A stretch of DNA of 64,000 nt from Climacteris rufus (lineage: Eukaryota; Chordata; Aves; Passeriformes; Climacteridae), in the NCBI GenBank assembly GCA_013398175.1, contig VZRZ01006167.1:3821-67820 (forward strand), in the 5' to 3' direction. A program made the position numbers and the translations under genes. Below the pieces are notes generated by a model. That model did not search any database, was not told where the DNA came from, and worked only from the letters and a program-made list of their open reading frames with translations. Below, in pieces: positions 1 to 13,126 of the stretch (positions are counted from its first letter, which is position 1; every line of letters starts with the position of its first letter).

Positions 1-91
1 GTTCGTGCTCGGAATCGCTAAAAATATGCGGGGGGGGGGGGGGGCAGAGGGGGTGGTAATTCTTCCACTGGTTTGTTTTCAAACTACCACA
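1..91 (+). mobile_element. 3' end of an ERV LTR, truncated by the window start
   Basis: The segment '..taattcttccactggtttg' and the terminal 'ccaca' closely match the last ~80 bp of the complete LTR at 53546-54076, in the same orientation. A run of 15 G (30-44) interrupts the match. The 5' part lies outside the window, so no target-site duplication can be checked. Confidence 0.7.
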
Positions 92-3000
92 ATGAATCAG
101 AAAAGAATTGTGAACTCATTCTGATGCTCACTATCAGTCCTGGAGGAAGGTCACCACAAACTCAAGGATAGTATGGAGCAGTGTGTCCTTGCTTCTGAAA
201 TTTTTGAATTCTCTAGTGTCCCAAAAAGAATAAACACTTAGGCCTAGATCATGAGCTAGCAGCAAGTTTTTTCCCTAGAAGTAATGAACTGCCAACTGTA
301 ATCTTAGACCTAAACATGGCTTATTAAACCCTTTTTTTTGTCAGTGTAGCACTAAATACACTTTAGTAACAGCATGCAGGAAAAAACAGGAAAAAATATA
401 TCTATTGTAATATTTAATCTGTTTAATCAGGGCCATGTTTAAGTCAAAATGGAATACTTTTCTTACAAATACTCTTTCTTGCAAATAGAAGCTTGCCCAC
501 AGGAGCCTGTTCCTTGCATTATGCAGGCAATCAGGGTGAAAAATCAAATTGATCCACTCTGGTCTTATAATCCATGAATCAAACTCAATTTTACTAGTAT
601 GACTGAGAACAAAGTCATACATGGATGGCAAGCATCACCAGACCCTCAAAAGGTCCTTTTCCATCCTTTCCCCAATCCCATTAGTCCAGTCCTCTTGGAT
701 GGATAGGCAGAGACATGATCTTCCAAGAAAAGTAAAGGTTTCTCAGTTGCTCTCAACTGTTGCTTAACATAACAAATAAAATATTCAGCAAAAAAATAGG
801 GCAATGATTCAAATGTGAAATTCTGAAAAAACCTCAATTCCTCGCATTGCCAAGGAAATTCATGGTCTAATAGTGAGTGTTTTTGAAGTATAAGTTCCGC
901 AGAACTCACTGTCCTATAAGCATCAGAGGACAACAAGCTATGAAAGCAAAGACAAGCAGTTCTGAGGATGAGCATGACACAAAGGGCACTTCCTCTTGGC
1001 ACCAGGCACTGTCTCTGGGATTTCAAGGAACTGAAGAGGCAGAGAAGTCAGTTATGCTAAATGCTTCCATTCCTGGCAAGTCTATGGAGGAGCTTCTGGA
1101 GGGTCCTGCAGACCCCTTGGGCTTGAAGTGATATAAATGAAAGTAAAATTTGACTTGCATGTTTCTTCTTTCCTTGTAATGAGAAAAACCGGGAATTACA
1201 GCCAAGAAGAATTAAATATCCTGCATCAAGTTCTACAAAGTCTGTTTTTCAAATACAAAAACACTGCCTCCACTTTGGCTCAAAGTAGCAATTCACACAC
1301 TACACCCTCAAAGCCATGACTCAACCTCCCTGCAATACATTTTTTTTTTCAATCGGGAACAGCCTTAAAGTTTTTATCAGAACCCTGCTATCTGCCTGCA
1401 TTATTTATATGCACACAAGTGTGTATCAGATCCTCAGTTAACTAATTTATAGTCATTGAAGAATGCCAAGAGCTGATTTTAGATTTTCAACTTAGTATGT
1501 ACTTTTTTGAAAGCTATGACATTGTTCTCAAATTAAATAAATTAAGCTTTCTTTCTCCTTATTTGTTTCTTTTTTTTTTTTTTAATTTTGTTTCAGGAAG
1601 GTTGATAATTTGGGTTCTGTTCTGGAACAGACCCCACACTCAAAGTATGAAAGTCTTTGTTCTTGGACATTATCACATGAAGGGGTTGTGTTAGTTGTCT
1701 CTTCAATGACCAAACTAGTGGGTTGGTTTTAAGGTCAAAGCTATGTGTGTATGCAAGAGAGCTTTGAGGTAAGCCAATTCATATAGAAATCTCTAGTGGC
1801 TTGGGATCAAAGAAAATAGTGTTGTTTGTAATAACTTGGAGAAAGATCTGTGGACATTTGCTGGAAATGAGCTTATGGAGAATATGAGACTCCTGTATTT
1901 GACATTCCCTTTTTTTTCTTCTTGCTTCTAATAAATGTAAGTGTTAATGCCTTGCTTTGTGCCAGCAGAACTTGATAAACTTATTGAAGAAGGCTGCAGG
2001 ATGACAAAACCAGGTGCTTGGAATAGCTGAGCTAGGTTCCATAGCAGAAGGAAAGGTCTCTGTTTTGCTTTGGGTGGAGTACTCAGCTGCTGGAGTGGTT
2101 GATAGCTGAAAAGGGAGTGAGGTGGATCTGGGACCTCAGTAATCACCTAAATGCTTCAGTGACTTGGAGAAGACCTGGCTTCTGCTGCCAAGTGTCCAAG
2201 AGCCTGGAGGAGAGAGTTACCTACCAAAAGCCTCCTCCTTCCACTGCTGGTGGGGTGCTGGGGTGCCAGATTTCTGTACTCACCTGGGACAGTGTGGACC
2301 AAGGTTATCATTGGCACTCAGGGGTCTGTGGCCTGAGGAGTTTGCTCTTGAGTCTGCAGTAGCACTCCATGATTGCCTGTGCTCCTGGGAACACACATCC
2401 TTGGGGAATATCCTCTCCTGGATGACAAATTTTGTTTAGACCACCTCAGGTTCATGTCAGACATCAGATCAGAAGCTCTTATGCACCTGAGGAGACATCC
2501 AGTGTGAGCAGGGAATGAAGGAGCACTACTGTATTGTCCCCAACACCTCTGTGCAGCCAGCAGAGAAGCAGCCAAACTGAGCGTCTTCCCAGTGGGAAAG
2601 GGAAACTACAGAACTAAGGACAATTCTTGTGCAAAGAGGGGACCATAAACAAACCTTTGGGCTTTTGCCTAGAGAATGAAATGTGTCTTGTTTCAAGTGT
2701 TGGTCTATCCAGGACTGAAACTAGGTACTCTTGATGCAACTTGATGTGAAAATCTAATGACAACAGAAAACACTGATGTTTCATGTAACACAAAGTTAAG
2801 CAAAGAACTTCCACCTGCATATGGAGGATAGCATCAGTTTCCAGAGACAATATTCATAAATGAGTAAGCTTAATCAAAGCAAGCCTTTCTATATTCTGCT
2901 ATTTCAGTTCTCCTTCCCTACTCATTTCCTTAGGGAATACCAAGTCTTGGGGAGAGATGCCTTGACCGTTTGCAGTTTGACAATCCTACCGGAGCCTCAA

Positions 3001-4595
3001 TGTCACTAAAACCCATGATCAGTTATTCACAGATGACACAAACACTGCAAAAAAGGTAAAGAATAAAGGGGAAAATTCATACCGTAAAAAACATAAAACC
3101 ATACAGTGTCAAAACTGAAAGGCACACTTACGTGATGAGGAAGATTATGGAAAGCATCAAGGCTGGAAGATATTTGGGAGGTTTCTGCTCAGATGAACAC
3201 AATCATCTCATGACATCTCAAAATGTATTAGTAGGGGAACTAAACCAAACAACCAAGTTTGGAAACATTCAGGCAAAAGAATCAAGGACAAGTAAGGTGT
3301 TGAAAAATTTGTCTTGTAGCAAAAGTCACAAGGTGCTGAGACTGTGTAGCTGTCACAGCTAAGAGAAAAAAGTGTGTTTTGGTCAGATTCTTACAGTACT
3401 TACTTTGGAAGACAATCTAGGAGAATTGTCAGTCTTAAGAGACAAAAGTAGATGAGACCTAGAGGGTGTAGGTTGGATCTAGATGTGTAACAAGTCATCA
3501 GAGAAGCTTAGAACAGAGAATGTGGTTGAATTTCCATTGCTAGCAATTCTCCAAATCACCACAGGACATTTTTCTCCATTTCAAGCCTGAATTAATTGCC
3601 AAAAGCCTAATGACCTCTTACACAAGAAGTCAGACAAGATGGTCACCATGGTCTCCTCTGATCTTACAACCTATGACTAATGTATCATGTGTTTGTTCTC
3701 TCATTCTTTCTGGGGAATAAGGAAATAGAGTGGGCTGGTTTGTTTTGGAAGAATTATTGGGAGATTTTAGTGTTCTGTACTTATTTTAGAGGAGGGAGGT
3801 CAGAAATGTGTTATAGTTGGAATGTTTGTGGGGGTTCTTTGTGGGGAGCTCGTTGCATCCTGGCCACTGAGAATGCTCTGTATTTCATACATCTTCTATT
3901 AGAAAGTGTTGCAGTGCCAGAGGATTGAGATACTGTGAGTCCAAGAGCTGTGGGTGATCTCTTGCCACTGAATCCTTAAGGAGTGGGTTTATGACTCAGA
4001 GTTGTAGGAAACTACTGTGTACAGGAGAGGCATTACCTGATTCCACATCTCATGCCATTTGAAAGGATGCTTTGGGTCCCACAGAAAGATAACCCACTGC
4101 TGATTTGGAAGACCTGTGTTGCTCCTCCACTTTTCCACAGCTTTTCTTTCACAGAAAATGAGCAATGTACAGCCCAGCAATGCTTGCTGAGGAGACAGCA
4201 TTGGCCCTCTGAACTGGGTCAAAAGTTCAGAAATGAGCATCAGGGCTTCTTAGTCACTTTAAAACTATTAAGATAGCTCATAATAACACTTGCAATCAGC
4301 CAAAGATAACTATCACACTCAGATATATCCAAGATGTAACTAATCAAAATTATTTTTAAGGGAAAAAACCTTTATCCGGGACAACAGATTATATTCTGAT
4401 TTAAAAATGTGATTGCTTTACAGTGCCTAATGAAGCATGCAAGATCACCCTTGCTGTCAGTTTCTTCTGCAACAAGAAACTGTATATATATTGTGCGTGT
4501 GTATACATATATATATATATATTAAATACTATACTCTATCAGGACACACTGAAAAAAGGAAAGGGAAAGCTTTCTAAATATATAGCAAATCTTTA
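92..4595. other. Noncoding stretch, nothing recognised
   Basis: AT-rich DNA with scattered short open frames on both strands, none with a recognisable domain, splice context or homologue. It contains small homopolymer runs and an AT dinucleotide run near 4505-4522. I see no CR1 or LTR copy here that I can support. Confidence 0.6.
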
Positions 4596-4695
4596 CTATC
4601 GTATTGAGCAAAACATTCCATCCCTGGAAGTGTTCAAGGCCAGGTTGTACAGGGCTTAGAGCAACCTGGACTAATGGAAGGTGTCTCTGTGCACA
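4596..4695 (+). mobile_element. CR1 LINE 3' fragment (left part, interrupted)
   Basis: It carries the CR1 block 'ccctggaagtgttcaaggcc' followed by 'agcaacctgg' and 'ggaaggtgtctctg'. The element stops where an LTR-like sequence begins at 4696 and resumes near 4990. Confidence 0.75.
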
Positions 4696-4990
4696 TGTGG
4701 TGGGTTGACCCTGGCTGGATGCCAGGTGCCCACCAAAGCTGCTCTATCACTCGCCTCTGCAGCTGGAGAGGGGAGAGAAAACAAAAGAAATGAGTTAACA
4801 TACAGGAGAGATAACTCACTGAATACCATCACAAGTGAAACAGGTTAAACTTGGGGATATTAATTTAATTTATTACCAATAAAATCAGAGCAGGACAACC
4901 AGAAGTAAAATAAATCTTAAAACCACCTTTCCTCCACCCGTCCTTCCTTCTAAAGCTCTCTCTCCACACCCAGTAGTGCAGGAAGACAGG
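4696..4990 (+). mobile_element. Truncated ERV LTR inserted in a CR1
   Basis: It starts 'TGTGGTGGGTTGACCCTGG', the 5' end of a common avian LTR family, and continues through 'caccaaagctgctctatcac'. The 3' part of the LTR appears to be missing: sequence passes into CR1 tail near 4990 without a clear CA end or target-site duplication. The right boundary is approximate. Confidence 0.6.
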
Positions 4991-5067
4991 GACTGAGGGT
5001 TACAATGAGATGAGCTTTAAGGTCCCTTCCAACCCAAACCATTCTATGATTCTATAATTCTATGATT
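4991..5067 (+). mobile_element. CR1 LINE 3' tail (right part)
   Basis: It contains 'gagctttaaggtcccttcc' followed by 'aacccaaaccattctatgat' and two further ATTCTATG-like units, the diagnostic CR1 terminus. It is the continuation of the copy at 4596-4695. Confidence 0.8.
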
Positions 5068-5982
5068 ATCACCACTCCCTAGGACAGTACAACAGAGCAC
5101 TGAACTATGGAGACAGTTGTTACTTTACATGTAAACAGAGGAGGGTCTGTGTCCCATATGCACAAAAAGGAGTCAGGACTATAAGTCCTCTGAAGCAATA
5201 TGGACCTGGGTTTTTAGACTAGAATTAACTGGTCCAAAGTCACAGAAAAAGGGATAATCCCTGTTCATTCATCCCAGACTGTAAACAATAACTGCTGGAC
5301 TATTTTGGTTAATAAGACCTCAGATTTCTGTTATGGAGGCTTTGTAATTTATCCAAACCAGAGCACAAGAGCTAACAAGCCTGATTTTGAAGTTTGGCTT
5401 CTTATTTTAGCCTTGTGCTTCTTATTTTGGTGACCAACATTTAAAAGAGATAGGAACTGAGCATCATTGGCAGCATTTGCACTTCAAGGAATAGGGTTTA
5501 ATCTGCCACTTTTTGCTGAACGATCCAATCCACAAAACAGGCAAAGGTTACACACCAGGAAAGAACTGGTTCACTGTTTCTATAACAAATCATCCTTTGC
5601 CTCCAGGCTCTATTCATACACACAATAAAACTTTCCCTGAAAATCTGGCACCCTGTGTTAGTAAGAAATGCAGAGGCTGAGAAAACAGAATGTAGAGAAT
5701 TGTTCAATAAAAGGAACAGAAATCAGGATTAGAACCAAGATCTTTTGACATTTATCATTGTGAGACTGCTCAAGGAAGGGGAAACCCTGTTCACTTCAAT
5801 TCATTGGCAACGTGCTAACCTCTTCCTGGAGGTTACACACTTCAAGGAACTTACACTTCACATGCGCCTTTGTCCTCCTCTTCAGAACTTTTCAAGTCTC
5901 AAAGAGAGGTTTTTTCCTAAGATCAATGAGAAAGTGAGGGTTTCTGCTTATATTTGCAATTTTTTAAGAAGTTGTTTGGGCC
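5068..5982. other. Noncoding stretch, nothing recognised
   Basis: No gene, repeat or regulatory element could be supported here. Open frames are short and overlap on both strands. Confidence 0.55.
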
Positions 5983-5988
5983 TGAACT

Positions 5989-6295
5989 TGTCGCACTTGG
6001 ACACGAAAGAAAGACGCAGACACGCGTTGGAGAGTGAAGAGCCAAGACTCTGGGCCAGAACTGCCCCGAACTTTATTTATATCTCTTCTTAAAAACCACC
6101 GTGGATTGGAGGGAGAAATTGCCACCCCTCAATCACACTGGTCAAAGGAAATATCCATCAAATATCTCTGCCCAGGAGAAAGGAATGCAAACAATAGAAC
6201 ACAGTTAGAAAAACATGGCTATGTTTACAGAAAGTGCATGAGAAACTGTTACAGAAAAATGAACACATTGAAGAACTGCAAAACTCAGGGCAACA
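5989..6295 (-). mobile_element. Solo LTR, 307 bp, ERVK-like, with 6-bp target-site duplication
   Basis: On the minus strand the element begins TGTTGCCC and ends GCGACA (TG...CA). It is flanked by the perfect direct repeat TGAACT at 5983-5988 and 6296-6301. TATAAATAAA at 6081-6072 combines a TATA box with a polyadenylation signal. A 6-bp duplication is typical of class II (ERVK/alpha-beta type) integration. No internal retroviral sequence adjoins it, so it is a solo LTR left by LTR-LTR recombination. Confidence 0.8.
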
Positions 6296-6511
6296 TGAAC
6301 TCTGTGGGATCTCTGATATCTACTGTAGTCAACTGCAGTTGGGGTGCTGAGGTCTCTTTTCTGGGGTCTAGAAAGTGCTCAACCATTCATGATTTTGCAT
6401 TTTGGGGAAGGAGGTCAGGTCAGAGAAGTGATCCTGGCAAGTCTGAGTGGAAACTTAAACCAAAAGATCACATCGAAGCTCAAAGCATCACATCCTTTTG
6501 TTCATCTAGTC

Positions 6512-7018
6512 ACAGAATCAAAGACTCTCTGAATGATATGGGTTGGGAAGGACCTTAGAGATCATGCAGTTCCATCCCCCTGCCATGGGCAGGAACACCT
6601 TCCACTAGACCAGGTTGCTCCAAGCCCCATCCAACATGGTCTTGGACACTATCAGGGATGAGGCAGCCACAGCTTCTCTGGGCAGCCTGGGCCAGGGCCT
6701 CAATACCCTCACAGCCAAGAATTTCTGCCCAATATCCCATCTAACTCTGCCCTCTGGCAGTGGGAAGCCATTGCCCATTGTCCTGTCCGTCCAGGCCCTT
6801 GTCCAAAGTCCCTCTCCAGCTCTCTTGGAGCCCCTTTAGGCACTGGTAGGGGCTCTAAGGTCTCCCCAGAGCCTTCACTTCTCCAAGCTGAACACCCCCA
6901 GCTCTCCTAGCCTGTTTACAGAGCAGAGGGGCTCCAGCCGTCTCACCACCTCTGTGGTCTCCTCTGGACTCACTCCAACAAGTCCAAGTTCTTTTTGGGA
7001 GGCCCCAGATCTGAACAG
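6512..7018 (-). mobile_element. CR1 LINE fragment
   Basis: The reverse-oriented CR1 3' region starts with 'cacagaatc' and 'ttgggaaggacc', followed by 'ccatgggcaggaacacc' and 'cttctctgggcagcctggg', and continues to 'ctccagccgtctcaccacc'. About 500 bp is preserved. Open frames through it on both strands are not genes. Confidence 0.9.
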
Positions 7019-10000
7019 TTCAATTAGAAGTGATTTTTAGAGCTTCAGTTTCTCTTGTGCAGTCTTGACCTATATTTAAGCTAATTTATTTTAAAAGTAC
7101 ATAAAAACAGTTTGCAAAGGAGAAGACAATTAAAAAGAAATATTGCCCAAAACCACTCCTGATAGGTCTTGGGAATACCTACTAATATATTAATGTGTAT
7201 GTATATATTACAATAGGCCTTCCCAAGATCTATTATGACTGGTTCTGATCTATTAATATATTAATATATTTATTATAATAGATTTTCACAAGATCTCTGT
7301 GTAGTGGTTTTGAGCAATATTTCTTTTTAAAGCTCCTCTTCTTTGCAAAACTTTTTTTTTAACATATATGCTATGAGAGTCATCCTGACATGGTCTGGTG
7401 TGTGCTTTCTCATGGTGCCAAGAACTGTGTTTCGTTTCCTTTCTCCCAGAGCACTCCTGTGTTTCTGGCAAAATAACTGTTGTAACTCACATGACTCGGG
7501 TTTATTGAGCATGCTGCCAGACCTGGAGTACTGTCAGGTTTTTTTATTTGGTTTATATCCTTCCAGGCCTTTTATAGGAAATCACAGAAAGCCTCTATTT
7601 CAGCATGTACACTTCTTGTATCAACAAACCAGTGAGTAACACAGTCCTCCCTCCCCTGCACAGTAGCTTGTCATATCGAATTCTTTTGTCTTACTCTTAC
7701 TTCTGAACCTACCTGGTTTTACGCACATAGATGAGGAAGAGTCAGACAAGCTGGAAAATTTTTACAATATGTTTTACACACAGGTTTGTTAGCTTGCATG
7801 CCATTTCTAAAATTTGGGACTGCAAAGGAGCAACAAAAATAAATGATTAATAACGAAAAAGTTCTCAAAGTGTCTCTTTTAGATTGTCCTGCTAGTCAAG
7901 AGTCAGAGTGTTAGGGTAAATGCTTCTGAGCCATGTTGGTAATCACTTCAGCTGTGCAAATCTTTTGAGCGTTGTTCCTTCGGGAAAGAGAGAGTGTTGA
8001 GATAAAATTATGATTTGTTTTTTAAGGGGGAATTACAAGACCTTTTCCCAAAACTACAGCAAGATCTGTGCAGCTGCCTGTGCTCAAGTAGAAACACATT
8101 CTTCATCCCCTGCACAAGCCCTCCAACCACTTCCAGCAATGACCTTTGAGAAGCGTGTTTGAAGAAGGATGGCTCAGGTTTGGCAGCATATCTCTCCTGA
8201 CCTTTACCAAAATGCTGTTGTTGAGGTGTCCTCATTGTGCATGTTCCTTCTCTCAGTCCATCTCAGCTGTGCAGGGAAATACTTCTGCTAGAACCTCTCC
8301 ACCACCACATGTGTCAGAGCGGAGTCACGCTGTTGCACATTAAGAATGTGCACAAGCCAAGTACCAGAGCTAAGCTGACAATTCTTAAACACCTACTTGA
8401 TTATATATAACTGTTTGCCTAAGGGCTTTCTTTTACTTTTGAACCCACTCATGCTGATAGTATTTATACACATATTTAACTTTATGTACACAACTGTCTG
8501 ATGTCCATTAACCCACTCTGATAAATGAAGAATAACACATATGTAAATGTTTCCAGGAAGAAATCTCTGATCCTCTTTATATCTTTCATATCTCTAAAGG
8601 AAAATAATCTATGATCTGTAAATCCAGTCTCTATGAAAAACTCTATGAAAATTTTGTCACATCGTTTTGTTGTTGGCCAAAGATATTGCTGCTGCTGTGG
8701 CACTTGAGCACTGCAAGAGGATACTGTCTGAGGGCTTGAGCCAGCCCATCCTAGGTGAAGGTCTTTCCACACCTTTTAAAACCAGACCAAAAATATCCAG
8801 AGTGAGGAAGCGTCCAGAGGTCAGAGATTGAGGGAAACTTTTGCCACATTCAAATCAAAACTCTTGCCCTTACTAATGCCAGAATTTTACCACTGGCATT
8901 TGGTTTGAGCATGTTAGGGAAAAAAAAACATGTGAAGTTACTAACCTGTAGTGTAAAGTTAATTATGACATCAGGCTTAGCAATGAGGTGAAATAGGGGT
9001 TATATTTCTTCTGAATAAAGTTGAAATATAAGGCGCTCTTCCTAGAAATGGCTGGGATTTGTAACCCAAGATGTGTCATCCACCTAAAACTGTGCAAGTG
9101 GCCACCCATTTTTCTGATGAGACTGACTTATCCCATCTTTGCTCCTGTTGTACAGGCCCATTTAGCATAACACTGTTGTTGTCCCTAAAAGCAGGATTTG
9201 TCATTTGATGTGCAGTCAGCCAATCTCACACGCAGGGCTGAGGTATTTGATTATTTCATATTTTCAAAGATGGGTGCTAGGTAGTAAAGTCAAAAATGTT
9301 AGCACACTGCTTCTCAAAACTTTACATTATATATACATTTTAGCAAGAAGGAAATCTTGTTTCAGTGGCTACAACCTACATAGTTCTCTTATAATTAGTA
9401 TTCTACTTTCTGTTGGTTGAATGATTGTCTTGCTTCTCATGCTAATTAGTCTGCATGCTCAGGCTTTCTCTTCTTTTGAGTTGGTGGGTTTCTCAAGTCT
9501 GTGGCCCATGAGCCAGTGGTTGCAATCTCCCCCAAGGAATTACCTTTTGCCAGTTGGCTTGGTGTGCAAGCTGCAGGGTGAGCTCTGGGTGGTGGGAGTT
9601 CAAGACGAGAGGCCTCCAGCTGGCACCAATCCCTGGCATTACAAGGGCGCCACAGGGACCTGCGGGATAAACCAGGAGATAAGAGATACAGCAGGAGCAA
9701 AGGATTCAACAGGAAGACCCCAGACTACGCACAAAGGGTATAATAAATGCTTTTCATACACACATGAAGAAATCTTTGTCTTCTCCAAAGACTAATTCTT
9801 CAAATTGCCTTGATTATTATGTGCTGCACTCATCTATCCATTCAGCTTCATTGTAACAAAATTGTAGAATGTGATGTTCAGTTAATTTTTAAAATTCATG
9901 TTACCTTAAAGTTCAAATACATTTCTTTGATCCCACTAGTTTATTAACTACTGTTTGTTCAAAGCCAGATTGTAACTATTCTCACTGTTACAATTTTTCA

Positions 10001-12711
10001 TTTTAATGGAGGACATACATGGAGTTTGGCTCCTGGTGCGATTTGAAGAAGCCCACTGTGACATATAGTCACATAAGATTCTGCAGAATGTGCAGTTTTC
10101 AGTTCTACATTATCATCCTATCATCAAACCTTACATCTACTCAGTGACAATCATCTTCTTGCTTAAACATCTGGTTTCTATACAACCAGAAAGTGTATTG
10201 AATTGTGAGGTTGCTCTTCAAGCTGTCACATTATCACTCAATATCAGATTTCACAGACACTTCTAATAAACATATTGTCTATAGCAATGGCTTTGGAGAT
10301 CTTCCTTTGCTAGAATATAGGAGATACCCAGGTGCACTATCAAGACTGCAAGTATTCAAGACTAAATTGCGCAAGATGTGTTTTATATTTGAATCATATT
10401 GACGGGATTTGCCAGATTAAATATAGATGTATGTGATGTTAATATTTGTGTCTGAGCTCAGCGGTTTTGCCACTGGAGAGAAAGAGGCACTTTTAGAGTC
10501 TGATTGTAGAAGAGTCTGATCCAGCAACTGATTCTATACAGTCTTATAGAGATACAGATTGGGAAGGTCCTCAAAAAGTCACTGGTGTCCTCTTTCACTC
10601 TCCAAGGGTGGATCAACCACTTCTGGACTTCCCTTAGCAAGTGCTTCTCTGAGCTCTCTCTAATAAAAGGGAAAGACCAGGTGCTGTGTTGACTTCAGCA
10701 GAAAAGACCTAAAATAGAAGTAGAAAAGACATTAATATGGCTTAATCCCACACTAATTGGTTAAGTCTTAATGGCTGGATCCAACACTTTATTTCAGCTT
10801 CTGTAAAGTTCTGTACCTGCTTTAAGTTGTTCTTCTATTGTTGGCCACAGAAAGAGAAAAGAATCTCTGATAAACATCTTTCATACCCCAATATATGTAA
10901 AATCATTTCTTGGTGATGTGTCTCCTCTGAAGGCAACGCTGTCTCTCTATTGGTTGCAAACCAACATCCAACACTTCAAATTATCTACCCAGCCTTAAAC
11001 ATGAAGGAGTAAATCTGAACATCATCAGGCCAGGACCCAAAGCCTACATTTGAAAAAATATTTTCATAAGATCACCCTGAAGGTGTTCAGATTCCAGACC
11101 AAAATGGTGCCAGGTTTGGGGGGGGTGGGGGAGGGAGGAACAGAAAAATTCTACAAAGTGAAGTGAAAGGCTCTTCCTGGAAATCGTTTTGGTTTTTTTT
11201 TCTCAGTTCCAGTGCTGTAAATGACATGTTCTTATCCTTCCAGAGCTCCTAGGACAAATCACACTTGTTTTTTATACAGTATTTTTCAATAACAGAGGTG
11301 TACATATGCATACAGTCCAAAACATCAAAGTTCTGTCACTAACTTTGTAAAATGCCTGAGGAAGTAAATTTTGTGGAAAGGAATGAGAACAACACTTACA
11401 TAACTAAGGGAATTACTTAAGTGTCTAAAACAGGATTTGAGATTACTCTTTGTTAATCATTGCACTATTATGCAATTTTTATATATCATTAACAGTCTCC
11501 CTTTGTGATCTGCATATTTTTCTAGTATAAGATTCCTTTGATGATAGTCCATTTTTTTATTGCTTGTGATGTTTCTAATTACCAGGATCAGTGCACCATT
11601 ACTTTTACTGTTATTGAACTCCTTAATGATCTATGAAGTTTGTTTTTTTTTTTTCCTTTTTAATGTTTTTTTCCATCTCAACACATTATGAAACAGGCAA
11701 TACTTTGCTGTAATGGAAAATATAATTTTGAGAATTAAACTAATTTTCCCCATAACTGTTTTCTGATACTCTCCTGTTTTCTTTTGAAGCCCAAACACAT
11801 GTTTGTAATCTCTCTTGGTGTCAGAATGTTCTGGAAACTCTGAGACTGAAACTGCATATTTTCCAATAGCAATGATGCATTGAATTATACTGGATCCTTT
11901 TAAGCACTCTTAGTGCTCTTCTAGTCCCCAACCAGTTGTACTTAAGCTTTGTCTGGATTTATGTGAATCCCAGACCTCCTTCCAATCTCAAGTAACACTA
12001 TAGAAATAAATAAGACTGTAATACCAAAACTAGAATGCAATAAATCTTAATTCATTCAGAAAAATAGCAAAGACATATCTGCTAGGAGTCAAATCTGGGA
12101 ACAAGCATTTCTAAACACAAACAATAGGCCAAAGGGAAGAGATTATAAGAAACAATGAGTAAGGTTTTTTCATATTGTTTATAAGAAAACAAATGCCAAA
12201 TACAATGTTTTGGATAGCTTTATAAAAGAAGCACAAACCAAGTTTGGAAGCACAGATCCACTCTCAGTTCAGTCTTTGAAATATGGATTAAAGTTGTCTT
12301 TGTCACAGAAGCATTAGTCAGTTCAGCTCTGTTCCTGCTTCTTGAAGACATCAGCTTTGCATTTCACTAGGACTACTGCAAAATTGCTTTCAGCAAATTT
12401 CCAGTGAGGTTTTTGTATGGATTTTTTGGGTTGGCTTGTTTGGGTTTTTTTTTTGTTTGCTATTTTTTCAGAAAATGAAAGACATAAATGGCATCTTACT
12501 AGCTAACAAATAATTCCTGGGCCCAGCTAAGGCTGTGGATGGTGCTATGAAGGGTGACTGTCTAGACTAGAACTGGTGGAGATATGATTGGTGAAGATGA
12601 ATCCCATCATGCATATTGCTGGTTCAGTTACCTAAACAGATAGGTATTATCAACTTTAAATACAATTTTCAAGCCATCTTCTGTTGGGGTGGTTCACTCC
12701 TCCTCCTCCTC
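7019..12711. other. Long noncoding stretch, nothing firmly recognised
   Basis: AT-rich DNA with only short open frames. A G-rich run lies at about 11117-11138. A possible degraded retroelement piece at about 9560-9760 ('gtataataaatg' promoter/polyA-like) and a weak CR1-like patch near 10550-10600 were seen but are not firm. No exon with supporting splice sites and recognisable protein was found. Confidence 0.5.
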
Positions 12712-12712
12712 N

Positions 12713-13126
12713 CTTCTCCTTCTCCTTCTCCTTCTCCTTCTCCTTCTCCTTCTCCTTCTCCTTCTCCTTCTCCTTCTCCTTCTCCTTCTCCTTCTCCTTC
12801 TCCTTCTCCTTCTCCTTCTCCTTCTCCTTCTCCTTCTCCTTCTCCTTCTCCTTCTCCTTCTCCTTCTCCTTCTCCTTCTCCTTCTCCTTCTCCTTCTCCT
12901 TCTCCTTCTCCTTCTCCTTCTCCTTCTCCTTCTCCTTCTCCTTCTCCTTCTCCTTCTCCTTCTCCTTCTCCTTCTCCTTCTCCTTCTCCTTCTCCTTCTC
13001 CTTCTCCTTCTCCTTCTCCTTCTCCTTCTCCTTCTCCTTCTCCTTCTCCTTCTCCTTCTCCTTCTCCTTCTCCTTCTCCTTCTCCTTCTCCTTCTCCTTC
13101 TCCTTCTCCTTCTCCTTCTCCTTCTC
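12713..13126 (+). repeat. Perfect hexanucleotide array (CTTCTC)n, about 69 copies
   Basis: About 414 bp of uninterrupted CTTCTC units, preceded by a TCC run and an n at 12712. The array is all pyrimidine on the plus strand and all purine on the minus strand. Its period of 6 leaves every frame open, giving meaningless Ser-Pro, Lys-Glu, Phe-Ser, poly-Leu and poly-Arg frames. The absence of any variant unit beside an n suggests repeat-collapse or gap-filling uncertainty, so copy number should not be trusted. Confidence 0.97.
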
